Positions 19,734 to 29,423 of a stretch of 64,000 bases of DNA are shown here, piece by piece (the stretch's first letter is position 1; each line of letters starts with the position of its first letter). The notes under the pieces are model-generated. The model searched no databases, was not told the DNA's origin, and worked only from the letters and a program-made list of their open reading frames with translations. This stretch comes from Gilliamella sp. Pra-s52 (GTDB taxonomy: Bacteria; Pseudomonadota; Gammaproteobacteria; Enterobacterales; Orbaceae), in contig NZ_WTEY01000001.1 of assembly GCF_009795805.1 (NCBI RefSeq), positions 1 to 64,000 of the forward strand. The letters run 5' to 3'. Made by a program: the position numbers and the translations under genes.

Positions 19734-19917
19734 AATATATTCTCCTTAAATAGAATAACGATGTAATTATGTATACAAATTACGCCAACTAAATAGTAAA
19801 GTCCAATAAAAATAGATGATTATTGGCTATTATTGTTATTTAAGTAACCGATGGTTTTTATTCTCGTCGGTTTTTTTGAAACATTTTCTTTCATAATAAA
19901 AGGAAAACTTTCGAATT

Positions 19918-19959
19918 GTGATCCGGTTAAAAGTTTTATTCTTTCTTAATTGATAATAT
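19918..19959 (+). promoter_or_regulatory. Candidate CRP-dependent srl promoter
   Basis: A CRP-like site TGTGA-N6-TAAAA (8 of 10 core bases) at 19918-19933 is followed by a -10-like TAATAT at 19954-19959. A start near 19966 would put the CRP site about 40 bases upstream, the class II arrangement. E. coli srl is CRP-activated. The right half-site is weak. Confidence 0.45.
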
Positions 19960-19990
19960 TTCCCCGAAATTTAACAAAATAGGAGGAAAT

Positions 19991-20539
19991 ATGATCGACG
20001 CAATCTCATTTGGTGCCGAATGGTTTATTGGTTTATTTCAAGAAGGTGGAAAAGTTTTTGTTGGGATGGTAACAGGCATTTTGCCTTTGTTAATTTCACT
20101 ACTTGTTGTTATGAACGCTGTAATTAAATTTATTGGGCAAGATCGTATTGAGCGTTTGGCTCAAGCATGTGCAGGTAATCCGATTTCTCGATATCTTTTA
20201 TTGCCATTAATAGGTACTTTTGTTTTTTGTAATCCAATGACATTAAGTTTAGGGCGTTTTATGCCAGAGTTTTACAAACCAAGTTATTATGCTGCTTCTT
20301 CTTATAGTTGCCATTCAATGAATGGATTATTCCCTCATGTTAACCCCGGTGAACTATTTGTGTATTTAGGTATTGCTGCAGGTTTAACTAAATTAGGTTT
20401 GCCACTGGGTCCCCTTGCTGTGAGCTATTTTCTTGTTGGTTTAGTAACTAATTTTTTTAGAGGTTGGATTACTGACTTTTGTACAGTTATTTTTGAAAGA
20501 AAAATGGGAATTAAATTAGAAAGAAAAGTTCATTTATAA
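19991..20539 (+). CDS. srlA: PTS glucitol/sorbitol IIC2 component SrlA
   Basis: SrlA is one of the membrane components of the sorbitol-specific phosphotransferase system, which imports sorbitol as sorbitol-6-phosphate. The 182-residue protein aligns with E. coli SrlA throughout, including [10 protein letters not shown] at the N-terminus, [19 protein letters not shown], and [20 protein letters not shown]. The ribosome site AGGAGG is 6 bases before ATG 19991. It is the first gene of srlA-srlE-srlB-srlD. Confidence 0.96.
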   Translation: MIDAISFGAEWFIGLFQEGGKVFVGMVTGILPLLISLLVVMNAVIKFIGQDRIERLAQACAGNPISRYLLLPLIGTFVFCNPMTLSLGRFMPEFYKPSYYAASSYSCHSMNGLFPHVNPGELFVYLGIAAGLTKLGLPLGPLAVSYFLVGLVTNFFRGWITDFCTVIFERKMGIKLERKVHL

Positions 20540-20559
20540 CAGTAATAAGGAATATAAAA

Positions 20560-21567
20560 ATGGCTAAATTTATTCGAATTGAAAAAGGTGAAGTAGGTTG
20601 GGGTGGTCCATTAGAACTTCCCGTGATTGAAGGAAAAAAGATTGTTTATATTGCAGCAGGTACTCGTCCTGCAATAGTTGATACCTTAGTTGAACTAACT
20701 GGTTGGCAAGCTATTGACGGTTTTAAAGATGGCGAACCACCTAAAGATGAAATTGGTATTGCTGTGATTGACTGTGGTGGTACGTTACGATGTGGTATTT
20801 ATCCTAAAAATCGTATTCCAACTATCAATATTCACGCAACCGGTAAATCTGGTCCTCTTGCTCAATATATAGTTGAAGACATTTATGTTTCTGCTGTTAA
20901 ATCAAACAACATTAAAGTGATAGAAAAAGAAGACGATGTAATAACTGAAGTTCAATTAGATCATAAACAACAACAAGCAGATAATCCATCATCTGAATAT
21001 AAAGAATATGATACTAACAAAAAAATCACTGAACAAAGCGATGGATTATTGGCAAAAATTGGTATTGGGATGGGATCTGGTGTTGCTGTCTTTTTTCAGG
21101 CGGGTCGGGACACTATAGATACTGTACTTAAAACAATATTGCCATTTATGGCGTTTGTATCTGCAATTATTGGGATCATTATTGCATCAGGTTTGGGTAA
21201 TTTTATAGCTCACGGTTTAGTTCCGTTAGCAGATAACCCAATCGGCCTTGTTCTCTTAGCCTTAATTTGTTCTTTTCCATTACTTTCACCATTCTTAGGA
21301 CCGGGGGCCGTTATCGCACAAGTTATTGGTACATTAGTTGGGGTACAAATTGGTTTAGGTAATATTCCACCTCAATTAGCATTACCTGCACTTTTTGCGA
21401 TTAATGCTCAAGCTGCTTGCGATTTCATTCCAGTTGGTTTGTCGCTTGCTGAAGCAAAGCAAGATACGGTACGTGTTGGAGTTCCTTCTGTGCTTGTTGG
21501 TCGATTTCTAACTGGTGCACCCACAGTGTTACTTGCTTGGGCTATTTCATTCTTTATTTATCAATAA
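20560..21567 (+). CDS. srlE: PTS glucitol/sorbitol IIBC component SrlE
   Basis: SrlE carries the IIB phosphorylation domain at its N-terminus and a IIC membrane domain at its C-terminus. The likely phospho-cysteine is in [15 protein letters not shown]. The membrane half begins near [16 protein letters not shown] and includes [19 protein letters not shown] and [20 protein letters not shown]. At 335 residues it is about 16 longer than E. coli SrlE, the extra length being in the hydrophilic linker near residues 125-160. It follows srlA after 20 bases. Confidence 0.96.
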   Translation: MAKFIRIEKGEVGWGGPLELPVIEGKKIVYIAAGTRPAIVDTLVELTGWQAIDGFKDGEPPKDEIGIAVIDCGGTLRCGIYPKNRIPTINIHATGKSGPLAQYIVEDIYVSAVKSNNIKVIEKEDDVITEVQLDHKQQQADNPSSEYKEYDTNKKITEQSDGLLAKIGIGMGSGVAVFFQAGRDTIDTVLKTILPFMAFVSAIIGIIIASGLGNFIAHGLVPLADNPIGLVLLALICSFPLLSPFLGPGAVIAQVIGTLVGVQIGLGNIPPQLALPALFAINAQAACDFIPVGLSLAEAKQDTVRVGVPSVLVGRFLTGAPTVLLAWAISFFIYQ

Positions 21568-21630
21568 TTATTTTTTATTTGCTAGGAACTAATATCTTAA
21601 AACTATATAAATATTTAAGCAGGTTAAATA

Positions 21631-22008
21631 ATGTTAAAAACTATTTATCAATCAAGAATCAATCATATTGGAGAGTTTGCTCAAGAAGCCTTAGCTGATG
21701 GTATGTTAATCCTATTTAAGGATGGTGCTCCCTCAGATTTAGCGGATTATTGTTTTATTCATAGTCATGATAATTTTCAATTAGAACTATTGGCTGGACA
21801 AACACTTCAATTAGGTAATCAAAGTTATCTCATTACTTCAGTTGGCGAAGTTGCTAATGCTAATTTTCGTGAATTAGGACACATCACATTAAAGTTTGAT
21901 GGTAACCATCAGGCTGAGTTACCGGGAACTGTTCACCTAGATGGGAAATGTCCGAATCAACTTTTTGTTGGTGATGAAATTAAAATTTTAAATCGATTAG
22001 GAGTCTAA
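21631..22008 (+). CDS. srlB: PTS glucitol/sorbitol IIA component SrlB
   Basis: SrlB is the soluble IIA protein that passes phosphate from HPr to SrlE. The 125-residue product is the usual length. The likely phospho-histidine is in the YCFIHSHDNF segment, and the C-terminal LPGTVHLDG...LFVGDEIKIL pattern is typical of the family. It lies between srlE and srlD; srlD starts 2 bases after its stop, so the two are probably translated together. Confidence 0.94.
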   Translation: MLKTIYQSRINHIGEFAQEALADGMLILFKDGAPSDLADYCFIHSHDNFQLELLAGQTLQLGNQSYLITSVGEVANANFRELGHITLKFDGNHQAELPGTVHLDGKCPNQLFVGDEIKILNRLGV

Positions 22009-22010
22009 AA

Positions 22011-22790
22011 ATGAAACAAGTCGCTGTAATTATTGGTGGGGGGCAAACCTTAGGTGAATTTTTATGTAATGGTATTGCTGATGCAGGGTATTATGTTGCT
22101 GTTGCGGATTTAAATATCGACAATGCGAATAAAGTAGCTGAAGCAATTAATCAAAAACATGGAATTGGCACAGCAAAAGGTTTTGGTGTTGATGCTACAA
22201 ACGAAGAAAGTGTGATTCAATTAACCCAAGATATTGATAGTGTATTTAAACGTGTCGATTTAATGGTGTATAGTGCCGGCGTTGCAAAAGCATCGCCTAT
22301 AACCAATTTTGCATTGAGTGATTTCCAATTATCCGTCAATGTTAATCTTACTGGCTATTTCTTATGTGCACGTGAATTTGCTAAATTAATGATCAAATAC
22401 AATACTCAAGGTAGAATTATTCAAATTAATTCAAAATCAGGGAAAGTTGGTAGTAAACATAATTCAGGATACAGTGCTGCCAAATTTGGTGGTGTTGGAT
22501 TAACACAATCTTTAGCCTTAGATCTCGCAGAGTATGGTATTACCGTTAACTCGTTAATGCTTGGTAATTTGCTTAAATCACCTATGTTCCAATCATTAAT
22601 ACCGCAATATGCAAAAAAACTTGGTATTCCAGAAAGCCAAGTTGAACAAGTCTATATTGATAAAGTGCCACTAAAACGCGGTTGTGATTATCAAGATGTG
22701 CTTAATTTATTGCTATTTTATGCAAGTGATAAAGCTTCTTATTGCACAGGGCAATCAATTAACATTACAGGCGGACAAGTAATGTTTTAG
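22011..22790 (+). CDS. srlD: Sorbitol-6-phosphate 2-dehydrogenase SrlD
   Basis: SrlD oxidises sorbitol-6-phosphate to fructose-6-phosphate with NAD. The 259-residue short-chain dehydrogenase has a nucleotide motif in VIIGGGQTLGEFL near residue 6, the MVYSAGVAKASP segment and the catalytic Y-X3-K in SGYSAAKFG, with the serine in INSKSGKVG. It matches E. coli SrlD. The stem-loop terminator after it (22798-22837) probably lowers expression of gutM and srlR downstream. Confidence 0.95.
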   Translation: MKQVAVIIGGGQTLGEFLCNGIADAGYYVAVADLNIDNANKVAEAINQKHGIGTAKGFGVDATNEESVIQLTQDIDSVFKRVDLMVYSAGVAKASPITNFALSDFQLSVNVNLTGYFLCAREFAKLMIKYNTQGRIIQINSKSGKVGSKHNSGYSAAKFGGVGLTQSLALDLAEYGITVNSLMLGNLLKSPMFQSLIPQYAKKLGIPESQVEQVYIDKVPLKRGCDYQDVLNLLLFYASDKASYCTGQSINITGGQVMF

Positions 22791-22797
22791 GTGAAAT

Positions 22798-22837
22798 AAA
22801 GTGCGAAAAATTAATCCAAAATTTATCGCACTTTTTT
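22798..22837 (+). terminator. Internal terminator of the srl operon
   Basis: Stem aaagtgcga/tcgcacttt (22798-22806 with 22826-22834), a 19-nt loop that can pair weakly inside, then a T run. It separates the metabolic genes srlAEBD from gutM-srlR. Confidence 0.8.
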
Positions 22838-22871
22838 GTTTTAACTTAAACTAATTGGAAAAATCACACAT

Positions 22872-23237
22872 ATGACGACTACTTTAATAGTTATTGCTAT
22901 AATTGCTTGGTGCATTCAAATTATTTTTAGTTGGCTTCAAATTCATCGTTTTAATCGAGCTTTTTTAGCAATGAAACAAGGAACTTATTTGGGGATTGGG
23001 CGTAATAAAACAATGCGATTTAAACCAAGAGTATTAATTGCAATTTCATTAGATGAACATCAAGTAGTTGTTGATTCTGTATTAATGAAAGGTATTACTG
23101 TTTTTTCTTTACCAAAGCCAATTACTCAACTGCATGGCCTATCTGTTGCTGATATTATTCCTAATAATATTTTTCCTAATGATTCTGCCTGTCAAAATGC
23201 ATTGGTTGTGGCTTTATCTTTAAAAAATAATAACTAG
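22872..23237 (+). CDS. gutM: Glucitol operon activator GutM
   Basis: GutM is an activator of the sorbitol operon in E. coli, encoded between srlD and srlR as here. The 121-residue protein has a hydrophobic N-terminal segment (about 4-20) followed by QIHRFNRAF, GIGRNK and RFKPRVLIAISLD, which match E. coli GutM. The N-terminal hydrophobic stretch suggests membrane association. The upstream terminator implies either read-through or a separate promoter. Confidence 0.92.
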   Translation: MTTTLIVIAIIAWCIQIIFSWLQIHRFNRAFLAMKQGTYLGIGRNKTMRFKPRVLIAISLDEHQVVVDSVLMKGITVFSLPKPITQLHGLSVADIIPNNIFPNDSACQNALVVALSLKNNN

Positions 23238-23337
23238 TAAACCTTTATTTTGAAAAAGATTCACTTTCATTATGAAATAATATATTTTAAAGCAAGGTAA
23301 TTTATTATGAATATCAATAGTTATGGTGGATCTAATA

Positions 23338-24117
23338 ATGAAAGTGAAACAACGACAAACAGCGATTTTGGAGTATCTACAAAAAAATGGGCAAATTAGT
23401 GTTGAAGAGTTAGCTGAACATTTTAAAACAACAGGTACAACAATTCGTAAAGATCTAACACAACTACATGAAAGTGGTTTAGTTTTACGCACATATGGCG
23501 GTGCTATGCTCAACCGCGAGGTTGGAGATAGAGCTATTGACCATAAAACCTATATTAATACGGCACAAAAAAAGGCCATTGCAGAAGAAGCTGCTAAACT
23601 TATTCATGAGGGAGATTCTATCATTTTTGATGCAGGAAGCACTGTTGCGCAGATGATCCCTATATTAGCAAGGTTTAATAACTTAACAATTATGACCAAT
23701 AGTTTACATATGGTTAATGAACTTGTGGCGAATGATAATGACCAAACCATTATTTTAACTGGTGGTACATTCCGTCGAAAATCAGCTTCTTTTCATAGCA
23801 ATAATGCTTTAGCTATCGCTGCGTTTGAATCTTATACGTTTGATAAGTTATTTATGGGAGCCGATGGAGTGGATTTAATTGGTGGTGTGACAACTTTCAA
23901 CGAAAGTTATCATGGTAGTGTAGCTATGAGCAAAGCCGCTGCGAAATTAATTTTATTAGCCGACTCTTCAAAATTTGGTCGCCGTAGTCCTAATGTTGTT
24001 TGTGATTTGAGTGCTGTTGATACGATTATTACGGATGATAATTTAGATAATAAATATTATGATGCATTAACCCAAAAAGGAATTAATGTTATTAAAGTAA
24101 AAACTAACGGAATGTGA
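23338..24117 (+). CDS. srlR: DeoR-family sorbitol operon repressor SrlR
   Basis: SrlR represses the srl operon in the absence of sorbitol. The 259-residue protein has an N-terminal DeoR helix-turn-helix ([21 protein letters not shown], then [10 protein letters not shown]) and a C-terminal sugar-phosphate-sensing domain with DAGSTVAQM and [15 protein letters not shown] 23338 is chosen because it starts at MKVKQRQ as in E. coli and has GGTGGA upstream. gutQ, which follows srlR in E. coli, is absent; the structured region 24186-24381 follows instead. Confidence 0.94.
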   Translation: MKVKQRQTAILEYLQKNGQISVEELAEHFKTTGTTIRKDLTQLHESGLVLRTYGGAMLNREVGDRAIDHKTYINTAQKKAIAEEAAKLIHEGDSIIFDAGSTVAQMIPILARFNNLTIMTNSLHMVNELVANDNDQTIILTGGTFRRKSASFHSNNALAIAAFESYTFDKLFMGADGVDLIGGVTTFNESYHGSVAMSKAAAKLILLADSSKFGRRSPNVVCDLSAVDTIITDDNLDNKYYDALTQKGINVIKVKTNGM

Positions 24118-24185
24118 TTAGCGCAAATAAAATAGATCTTGTTGTTTACTTCATAAAATAAAAAGAAATAAATATTTTGCAACAA

Positions 24186-24381
24186 GAATTAGTTTACGAC
24201 GGAGCGATAAGTATTCTGTTATTAACTCAGTAGAACAATTATCGGATGGAAACTAGGGACTTATTACTATGAGGAAATAACTGTACGTGTAAGCCCTTAA
24301 GCTCAAACTATGACAGATTCGATCCAACTACTATCCCATTAAAATAATAATTAGCCACTTATCAAAAGATTGGTGGCTTTT
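24186..24381 (+). ncRNA. Putative structured small RNA, possibly 6S RNA
   Basis: No reading frame fits this stretch. The plus strand can fold into a three-way junction. The closing helix is made of GAAT/ATTC (24186-24189 with 24317-24320), TAGTTT/AAACTA (24190-24195 with 24305-24310) and GAGC/GCTC (24202-24205 with 24301-24304). Arm one is GATAA/TTATC (24206-24210 with 24239-24243) plus TTCT/AGAA. Arm two is AGGG-a-CTTA/TAAG-CCCT (24255-24263 with 24290-24297). A terminator-like hairpin ends the unit. In E. coli, ssrS (6S RNA) lies on the plus strand just before serA-rpiA-argP, with fau between. The stretch AAGCCCTTAA, then GACAGATTC and ATCCAA, resembles the 3' half of E. coli 6S. Identity as 6S is a guess; that some RNA is made here is more likely. 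Confidence 0.45.
24353..24381 (+). terminator. Terminator between the putative RNA and serA
   Basis: Stem agccac/gtggct (24353-24358 with 24373-24378) with a 14-nt loop, then a short T run on the plus strand. It lies between the putative RNA and the convergent serA 3' end. The T run is only four bases, so it may be inefficient. Confidence 0.5.
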
Positions 24382-24394
24382 AACTGAATCTAGG

Positions 24395-25636
24395 TTAAAA
24401 CAGCAATCTCGCTCGAATTGTGCCCGGTACACATTTTAGTTTTGCAAGTAACTCTTCAGCTTTACTTTGCTCAACTCTATCAATGTCAATCACAACATAA
24501 CCAATTTTGGCATCGGTTTGCAAATACTGTGCTGAAATATTCAATCCTTGCTCGGCAAATAGCGTATTAATTGCTGTTAACACACCAGGCTGATTATGGT
24601 GAATATTAATAAAACGGCTTGAGCCTTTAGCTGGAATAGGTAAAGAAGCCTCAGGAAAGTTAACGGCTGAAAGCGTTGCACCAGTATCTGAATATTTAGC
24701 GAGTTTTGTGGCAACTTCAATACCGATATTTTCTTGTGCTTCGCTAGTAGAACCACCAATGTGTGGTGTAATAATGACGTTATCAAATTGACATAATGGC
24801 GATTCAAATGGATCGTTATTACTAGCAGGTTCAGTTGGAAAAACATCAATAGCAGCCCCGCTAAGTTTATTTGCGTTTAGTGCATTGGTTAATGCATCGA
24901 GATCAATGACTTTACCACGCGAAGCATTAATCAAAATTGCGCCTGACTTCATAGCCTCGATTTCGTTATTACTGATCATTTTGATGGTAGTTGCGTTTTC
25001 TGGCACATGCATAGAAACAATATCACTTATCGCTAGTAATTCTTTCATTGTTGAAATTTGTTTAGCATTACCTAAAGGTAGTTTTGTTTCAATATCGTAA
25101 AAATAAACATTCATCCCTAATGATTCAGCTAAAATACTCAATTGACTACCAATATGTCCATAACCAATGATACCTAAATTTTTACCACGAGCCTCGTGCG
25201 AACCGGTGGCAATCTTATTCCATTTACCTTGGTGTGCTTTAGCGTTTGCTTCGGGAACTCGGCGCAATAGCAAAATAGCTTCTGCTAAAACAAGTTCAGC
25301 AACGGATCGTGTATTTGAAAATGGTGCATTAAATACAGGAATACCTTTTACAGTGGCAGCATCAAGATCGACTTGATTCGTACCAATACAAAAACAACCA
25401 ATACCGGCAAGTTTGGGCGCTGAGTCAATAATATCTTTAGTTAATTGTGTTCTTGAGCGGATACCAATAAAACGGACATCTTTTAAGGCTTGTTTTAGTT
25501 CTTCGGACGATAGGGCACTTTTTTGATATTCAATATTAGTAAAACCGGCTGATTTTAATATATCTATTGCGCTAGGATGAACGCCCTCAAGTAACAAAAA
25601 CTTGTTTTCATCTTTGGTTAAAGTCTGAATAACCAT
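24395..25636 (-). CDS. serA: D-3-phosphoglycerate dehydrogenase
   Basis: SerA oxidises 3-phosphoglycerate to 3-phosphohydroxypyruvate, the first step of serine synthesis, with feedback inhibition by serine. The 413-residue protein has the Rossmann motif GYGHIG (158-163), the catalytic histidine in ITPHIGGST and a C-terminal ACT domain starting near SRFINIHHNQPGVL that binds serine. GAGGAAATA precedes ATG. It lies upstream of neither rpiA nor argP but is the last of the serA/rpiA pair on the minus strand, in the E. coli arrangement. Confidence 0.96.
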   Translation of the reverse strand: MVIQTLTKDENKFLLLEGVHPSAIDILKSAGFTNIEYQKSALSSEELKQALKDVRFIGIRSRTQLTKDIIDSAPKLAGIGCFCIGTNQVDLDAATVKGIPVFNAPFSNTRSVAELVLAEAILLLRRVPEANAKAHQGKWNKIATGSHEARGKNLGIIGYGHIGSQLSILAESLGMNVYFYDIETKLPLGNAKQISTMKELLAISDIVSMHVPENATTIKMISNNEIEAMKSGAILINASRGKVIDLDALTNALNANKLSGAAIDVFPTEPASNNDPFESPLCQFDNVIITPHIGGSTSEAQENIGIEVATKLAKYSDTGATLSAVNFPEASLPIPAKGSSRFINIHHNQPGVLTAINTLFAEQGLNISAQYLQTDAKIGYVVIDIDRVEQSKAEELLAKLKCVPGTIRARLLF

Positions 25637-25709
25637 TATTTCCTCTCTTTCCTTTTTCCTTCAAAATGCAAATGGATAATTACTTGTTATACAACATGAC
25701 AAGTTGATT

Positions 25710-26375
25710 CTAATGATCTAGTTTTAGCTCTTTTACACCAGTGCTACAGCCAACTAGTGCAATATCAGCCCCTTTATTAGCAAATAAGCCAACAGTGACC
25801 ACACCAGCAATACTATTAATTCGATTTTCTAATTCCATTGGCTTTGAAATAACCAGATCATGAACATCCAAAATCACATTACCATTATCAGTAACGACGC
25901 TTTGACGATATATTGGTTTACCTCCCAATTTAAATAATTCGCGAGCAACATAAGATCGCGCCATCGGGATTACTTCAACAGGCAATGGAAATGAGCCTAA
26001 AACATCAACCACTTTTGATTCATCGACAATACAAATAAATTGCTTAGCAATAGCAGAAACAATTTTTTCACGCGTTAAAGCTGCACCACCACCTTTAATC
26101 ATTTGTAAATGATGATTTATCTCATCTGCACCATCGACATAAACATCTAAACAATCGACCTCATTACAATCTAATACATTAATACCATAGCTTTTTAACT
26201 TTTGAGTTGATGCTTCTGAGCTTGAAACCGTACCTTTGATTTGATCTTTAATTGTTGCTAACGCATCAATAAAATGAGATGCCGTTGAACCTGTTCCCAC
26301 ACCGACATAAGAATCGGGTTTGATAAATTTTAATGCTGACCAACCTACGGCCTTTTTCAATTCGTCTTGAGTCAT
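25710..26375 (-). CDS. rpiA: Ribose-5-phosphate isomerase A
   Basis: RpiA interconverts ribose-5-phosphate and ribulose-5-phosphate in the pentose phosphate pathway. The 221-residue protein has the phosphate-binding motif [13 protein letters not shown] (about 25-37), the SSEAS segment, the YVDGADEI catalytic loop and [20 protein letters not shown] is the ribosome site. It is divergent from argP, and serA follows on the same strand. Confidence 0.96.
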   Translation of the reverse strand: MTQDELKKAVGWSALKFIKPDSYVGVGTGSTASHFIDALATIKDQIKGTVSSSEASTQKLKSYGINVLDCNEVDCLDVYVDGADEINHHLQMIKGGGAALTREKIVSAIAKQFICIVDESKVVDVLGSFPLPVEVIPMARSYVARELFKLGGKPIYRQSVVTDNGNVILDVHDLVISKPMELENRINSIAGVVTVGLFANKGADIALVGCSTGVKELKLDH

Positions 26376-26493
26376 AGTATCACCCTAATTTAAGGATAAT
26401 TTTCTAAAAAAATAAAATTTTGAAAGAAAAATTATTGAAGATATGGCATAGTACCCAATTAAAAAGTAAAAATCATCAGGATTTTAAGAAAAT

Positions 26494-26555
26494 ATATCAA
26501 CTTTTTGATATGTGTGAAACTTATTGCGATATCAAACTAGCTTGAATATTCAAGC
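26494..26555. promoter_or_regulatory. Two palindromes in the rpiA-argP control region
   Basis: The first is a 7-bp inverted repeat atatcaa/ttgatat (26494-26500 with 26505-26511). The second is a perfect 16-bp palindrome GCTTGAATATTCAAGC (26540-26555), 27 bases before the argP start. LysR-type regulators usually bind dyads in the divergent region, so these are candidate ArgP sites. Confidence 0.4.
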
Positions 26556-26582
26556 AATGATCAAATCATTAGTAAAGAGATT

Positions 26583-27482
26583 ATGAAGCGTCCAGATTAT
26601 AGAGCATTACAAGCGTTAGATGCAGTGATAAAAGAGCGAGGATTTGAGCGAGCAGCAGATAAACTGTGTATTACACAGCCTGCGGTATCGCAACGCATTA
26701 AGCAATTAGAAAGCTTTTTTGGTCAGCAATTGTTGGTAAGAACCATACCACCTAAAGCAACTAAGCAAGGCGAACATCTGCTAGGGTTATTGCATCAAGT
26801 TGAGTTATTAGAACAACAATGGCTGGGTGATAACGACCAAAACACCACACCATTATCATTATCTATTGCGATAAACGCTGATTCTTTAGCAACTTGGCTT
26901 TTACCTGCATTAAAACCAGTTTTAGATAAAAATATCTTACGATTTGATATACAAGTCAAAGATGAAGAACATACATTAGAACTATTGCGCTTAGGTACTG
27001 TCGTTGCGGCAATTAGCATTCAGGCCAATCCTTTACCGGGGTGTTTATCTGATTTATTAGGTGCATTAGACTACATTTTTGTTGCTTCGCCTGATTTTGC
27101 TAAAAAATACTTTCCAAATGGTGTTACTCGATCCTCATTATTAAAAGCCCCAGCGGTTGCATTTGATCATTTAGATGACATGCATCAGGCCTTTTTGCAA
27201 GAAAACTTTAACCTCACTCCTGGTAGTGTCATTTGCCATATTACCAGTTCGTCAGAAGCCTTTGTACAACTAGCTAAACAAGGTTCCGCTTGCTGTATGT
27301 TACCTAAATTACAGGTTGAACAAGAATTAAAAAGTGGCGAACTCATTAATTTAACCGAAGGGCTATATCAAAGGCGAATGCTATATTGGCACCGTTTTGC
27401 GCCAGAAAGTAGTGTGATGCAAAATATCTCTGAGACTTTGATTCAGTATGCTAAAAATACATTATCACAACCTCAAGATTAA
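26583..27482 (+). CDS. argP: LysR-family regulator ArgP (IciA)
   Basis: ArgP activates arginine exporter and other genes in response to lysine and arginine in E. coli. The 299-residue protein starts [20 protein letters not shown], close to E. coli ArgP. It has the winged helix-turn-helix ([20 protein letters not shown], about 22-41) and a C-terminal effector domain. It is divergent from rpiA in a conserved serA-rpiA-argP neighbourhood. The name rests on sequence and position; the exact regulon here is unknown. Confidence 0.92.
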   Translation: MKRPDYRALQALDAVIKERGFERAADKLCITQPAVSQRIKQLESFFGQQLLVRTIPPKATKQGEHLLGLLHQVELLEQQWLGDNDQNTTPLSLSIAINADSLATWLLPALKPVLDKNILRFDIQVKDEEHTLELLRLGTVVAAISIQANPLPGCLSDLLGALDYIFVASPDFAKKYFPNGVTRSSLLKAPAVAFDHLDDMHQAFLQENFNLTPGSVICHITSSSEAFVQLAKQGSACCMLPKLQVEQELKSGELINLTEGLYQRRMLYWHRFAPESSVMQNISETLIQYAKNTLSQPQD

Positions 27483-27581
27483 GATCACAAGTAATAGATA
27501 AATTAGGTGATTTGTTTACTTAGACGCATACTTTTCTAAACTTTTTGACAAACCAACATCTTTATTTAAAGAGCTGAAGAT

Positions 27582-28655
27582 ATGAGCCAATTAAAAAATG
27601 ATCGCTATTTACGCGCTTTGCAATGTCTACCTGTTGACTACACTCCGATCTGGATGATGCGCCAAGCTGGCCGTTATTTACCTGAATATCGTCAATTAAG
27701 AGCAAAAGCGGGCGATTTTATGACATTATGTCAAACCCCAGAACTTGCTTGTGAAGCAACTTTACAACCTATTGCGCGATATGAATTTGATGCGGCTATT
27801 ATTTTTTCGGATATTTTAACTATTCCTGATGCTATGGGGCTTGGTTTACATTTTGAAGCAGGTGAAGGCCCTAAGTTTACACAATCGATCACTTGCATGT
27901 CCGATATTGAGCAATTACCGACACCAGATCCTGAGCAATCACTTCGCTATGTGATGGACGCAATTCGTTTAACCCGAAAAGAACTCAATGGCAAAGTACC
28001 ATTAATTGGATTTTCAGGTAGCCCATGGACATTAGCCACCTATATGATCGAAGGGGGAAGCAGTAAAGCATTTACTAAAATAAAAAAAATGCTTTACAGT
28101 CATCCTAAAGCGTTACATCGATTACTGGAAAAGCTCGCAGACAGCGTAGCATTGTACTTAAATGCTCAAATCGAAGCTGGAGCACAATCCATTATGATTT
28201 TTGATACTTGGGGCGGCGTATTAAGCCATCAAAGTTATCAAACATTTTCACTGCATTATATGCAATTAATCTTATCAAAATTAAAACGTGGTCAAAAAAC
28301 TCAAGATATCACTTCATATGTACCTGTTACGTTTTTTACAAAAGGCGGGGGATTATGGTTAGATAGCATTGTCAATACGGGTTGTGATGCAATCGGTGTT
28401 GATTGGACAGTTAATTTAAGTACCATCACACAAAAAGGGCACATTGCCGTACAAGGCAACTTAGATCCATCGGTTTTATATGCAGACAAACTAACAATAG
28501 AATCTAATGTAGAGGGCGTTCTTAATGAATTTGGTGCTTATAATGGACATATCTTTAATCTAGGTCACGGTATCCATCAAGACATTCCTGTCGAACATGT
28601 ACAATATTTAATTGAGGCAGTGCATCAACAGTCAAAAAGGTTTCATCATGATTAA
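27582..28655 (+). CDS. hemE: Uroporphyrinogen decarboxylase
   Basis: HemE removes four carboxyl groups from uroporphyrinogen III to give coproporphyrinogen III in haem synthesis. The 357-residue protein has the N-terminal signature [16 protein letters not shown] near residue 22, the second signature [16 protein letters not shown] near residue 145 and the catalytic aspartate in [13 protein letters not shown]. It overlaps yjaG by eight bases. E. coli has nfi between hemE and yjaG; it is missing here. Confidence 0.97.
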   Translation: MSQLKNDRYLRALQCLPVDYTPIWMMRQAGRYLPEYRQLRAKAGDFMTLCQTPELACEATLQPIARYEFDAAIIFSDILTIPDAMGLGLHFEAGEGPKFTQSITCMSDIEQLPTPDPEQSLRYVMDAIRLTRKELNGKVPLIGFSGSPWTLATYMIEGGSSKAFTKIKKMLYSHPKALHRLLEKLADSVALYLNAQIEAGAQSIMIFDTWGGVLSHQSYQTFSLHYMQLILSKLKRGQKTQDITSYVPVTFFTKGGGLWLDSIVNTGCDAIGVDWTVNLSTITQKGHIAVQGNLDPSVLYADKLTIESNVEGVLNEFGAYNGHIFNLGHGIHQDIPVEHVQYLIEAVHQQSKRFHHD

Positions 28656-29241
28656 AAATCCCGTTCAATTAAGAATAGAAAAACTACCGCAATGGCAACA
28701 ACGTTTATTTATGGCTTGTTTATGTGAACGAATGTACCCTAATTTTGTTTTTTATTACCAGCAACAACAAAATGACGAAGCGCCAAAAAGTTACAAAAAA
28801 ATACTAGATTTAGTTTGGGAATCACTACTGGTTGAAGATGCCAAAATCAATTTTGATTTACAGCTTGAAAAATTAGAAGCGATTATTCCTACAGTAACTG
28901 ACGACAGCCCTTACATGGTCTACCCAGCTATTGATGCCTGTCATGCGCTTAGCGAGGTTTTACACTCTTATTTAAGTGGTGAAATTGCTGAACATAGTGC
29001 CAAAGTAAGCAGCCTATCTGCCACCACAGTTGCCGAATTTGAAATGACCAAAACTAATGTTGCGCTAACGGAAGATGAACAACAAACCTTACCTAGTGTA
29101 ATTGATGAATTTGATTTACAGTGGGAACTGTTTCGATTATTGCGTGATGAAAACAACGAACAGAGTGAATTAATAAAAGGTTTAAAAGATGAAATCAGGT
29201 CTGTTAGAACAAGCAATATTGGTGTTTTTTTAAGCAATTAA
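28648..29241 (+). CDS. yjaG: DUF416 family protein YjaG
   Basis: This 197-residue protein of unknown function matches E. coli YjaG from end to end, including [11 protein letters not shown], the central [12 protein letters not shown] and the C-terminal [10 protein letters not shown]...[12 protein letters not shown] 28648 is chosen because AAAAAGG lies 7 bases upstream and the N-terminus [13 protein letters not shown] matches. It is encoded between hemE and hup as in E. coli. The protein is predicted soluble and helical. Confidence 0.9.
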   Translation: MIKNPVQLRIEKLPQWQQRLFMACLCERMYPNFVFYYQQQQNDEAPKSYKKILDLVWESLLVEDAKINFDLQLEKLEAIIPTVTDDSPYMVYPAIDACHALSEVLHSYLSGEIAEHSAKVSSLSATTVAEFEMTKTNVALTEDEQQTLPSVIDEFDLQWELFRLLRDENNEQSELIKGLKDEIRSVRTSNIGVFLSN

Positions 29242-29347
29242 GTCATTTCAAGTGTAATTTTTTTAGTTTTTATTAAATTTTTCTTTAACATTAAGCAAAT
29301 ATAGACTACATTTAACAGCAATGTAATCTAAACATTGTTTACAGTAG

Positions 29348-29384
29348 CGAAGTTAGAATTTTAGATTCTTACTTCGTGTATAAT
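29348..29384 (+). promoter_or_regulatory. hup promoter with imperfect 29-bp dyad
   Basis: A perfect -10, TATAAT, lies at 29379-29384. Directly upstream, 29348-29376 forms an inverted repeat with arms cgaagt-t-agaat and attct-t-acttcg: 11 paired bases, one mismatch and a 5-nt centre. The dyad covers the expected -35 region, for which no good hexamer is visible, so it may be an operator. Confidence 0.5.
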
Positions 29385-29423
29385 GTTAACTTTAACAATA
29401 AAATAATATGTAAGGATATACCC

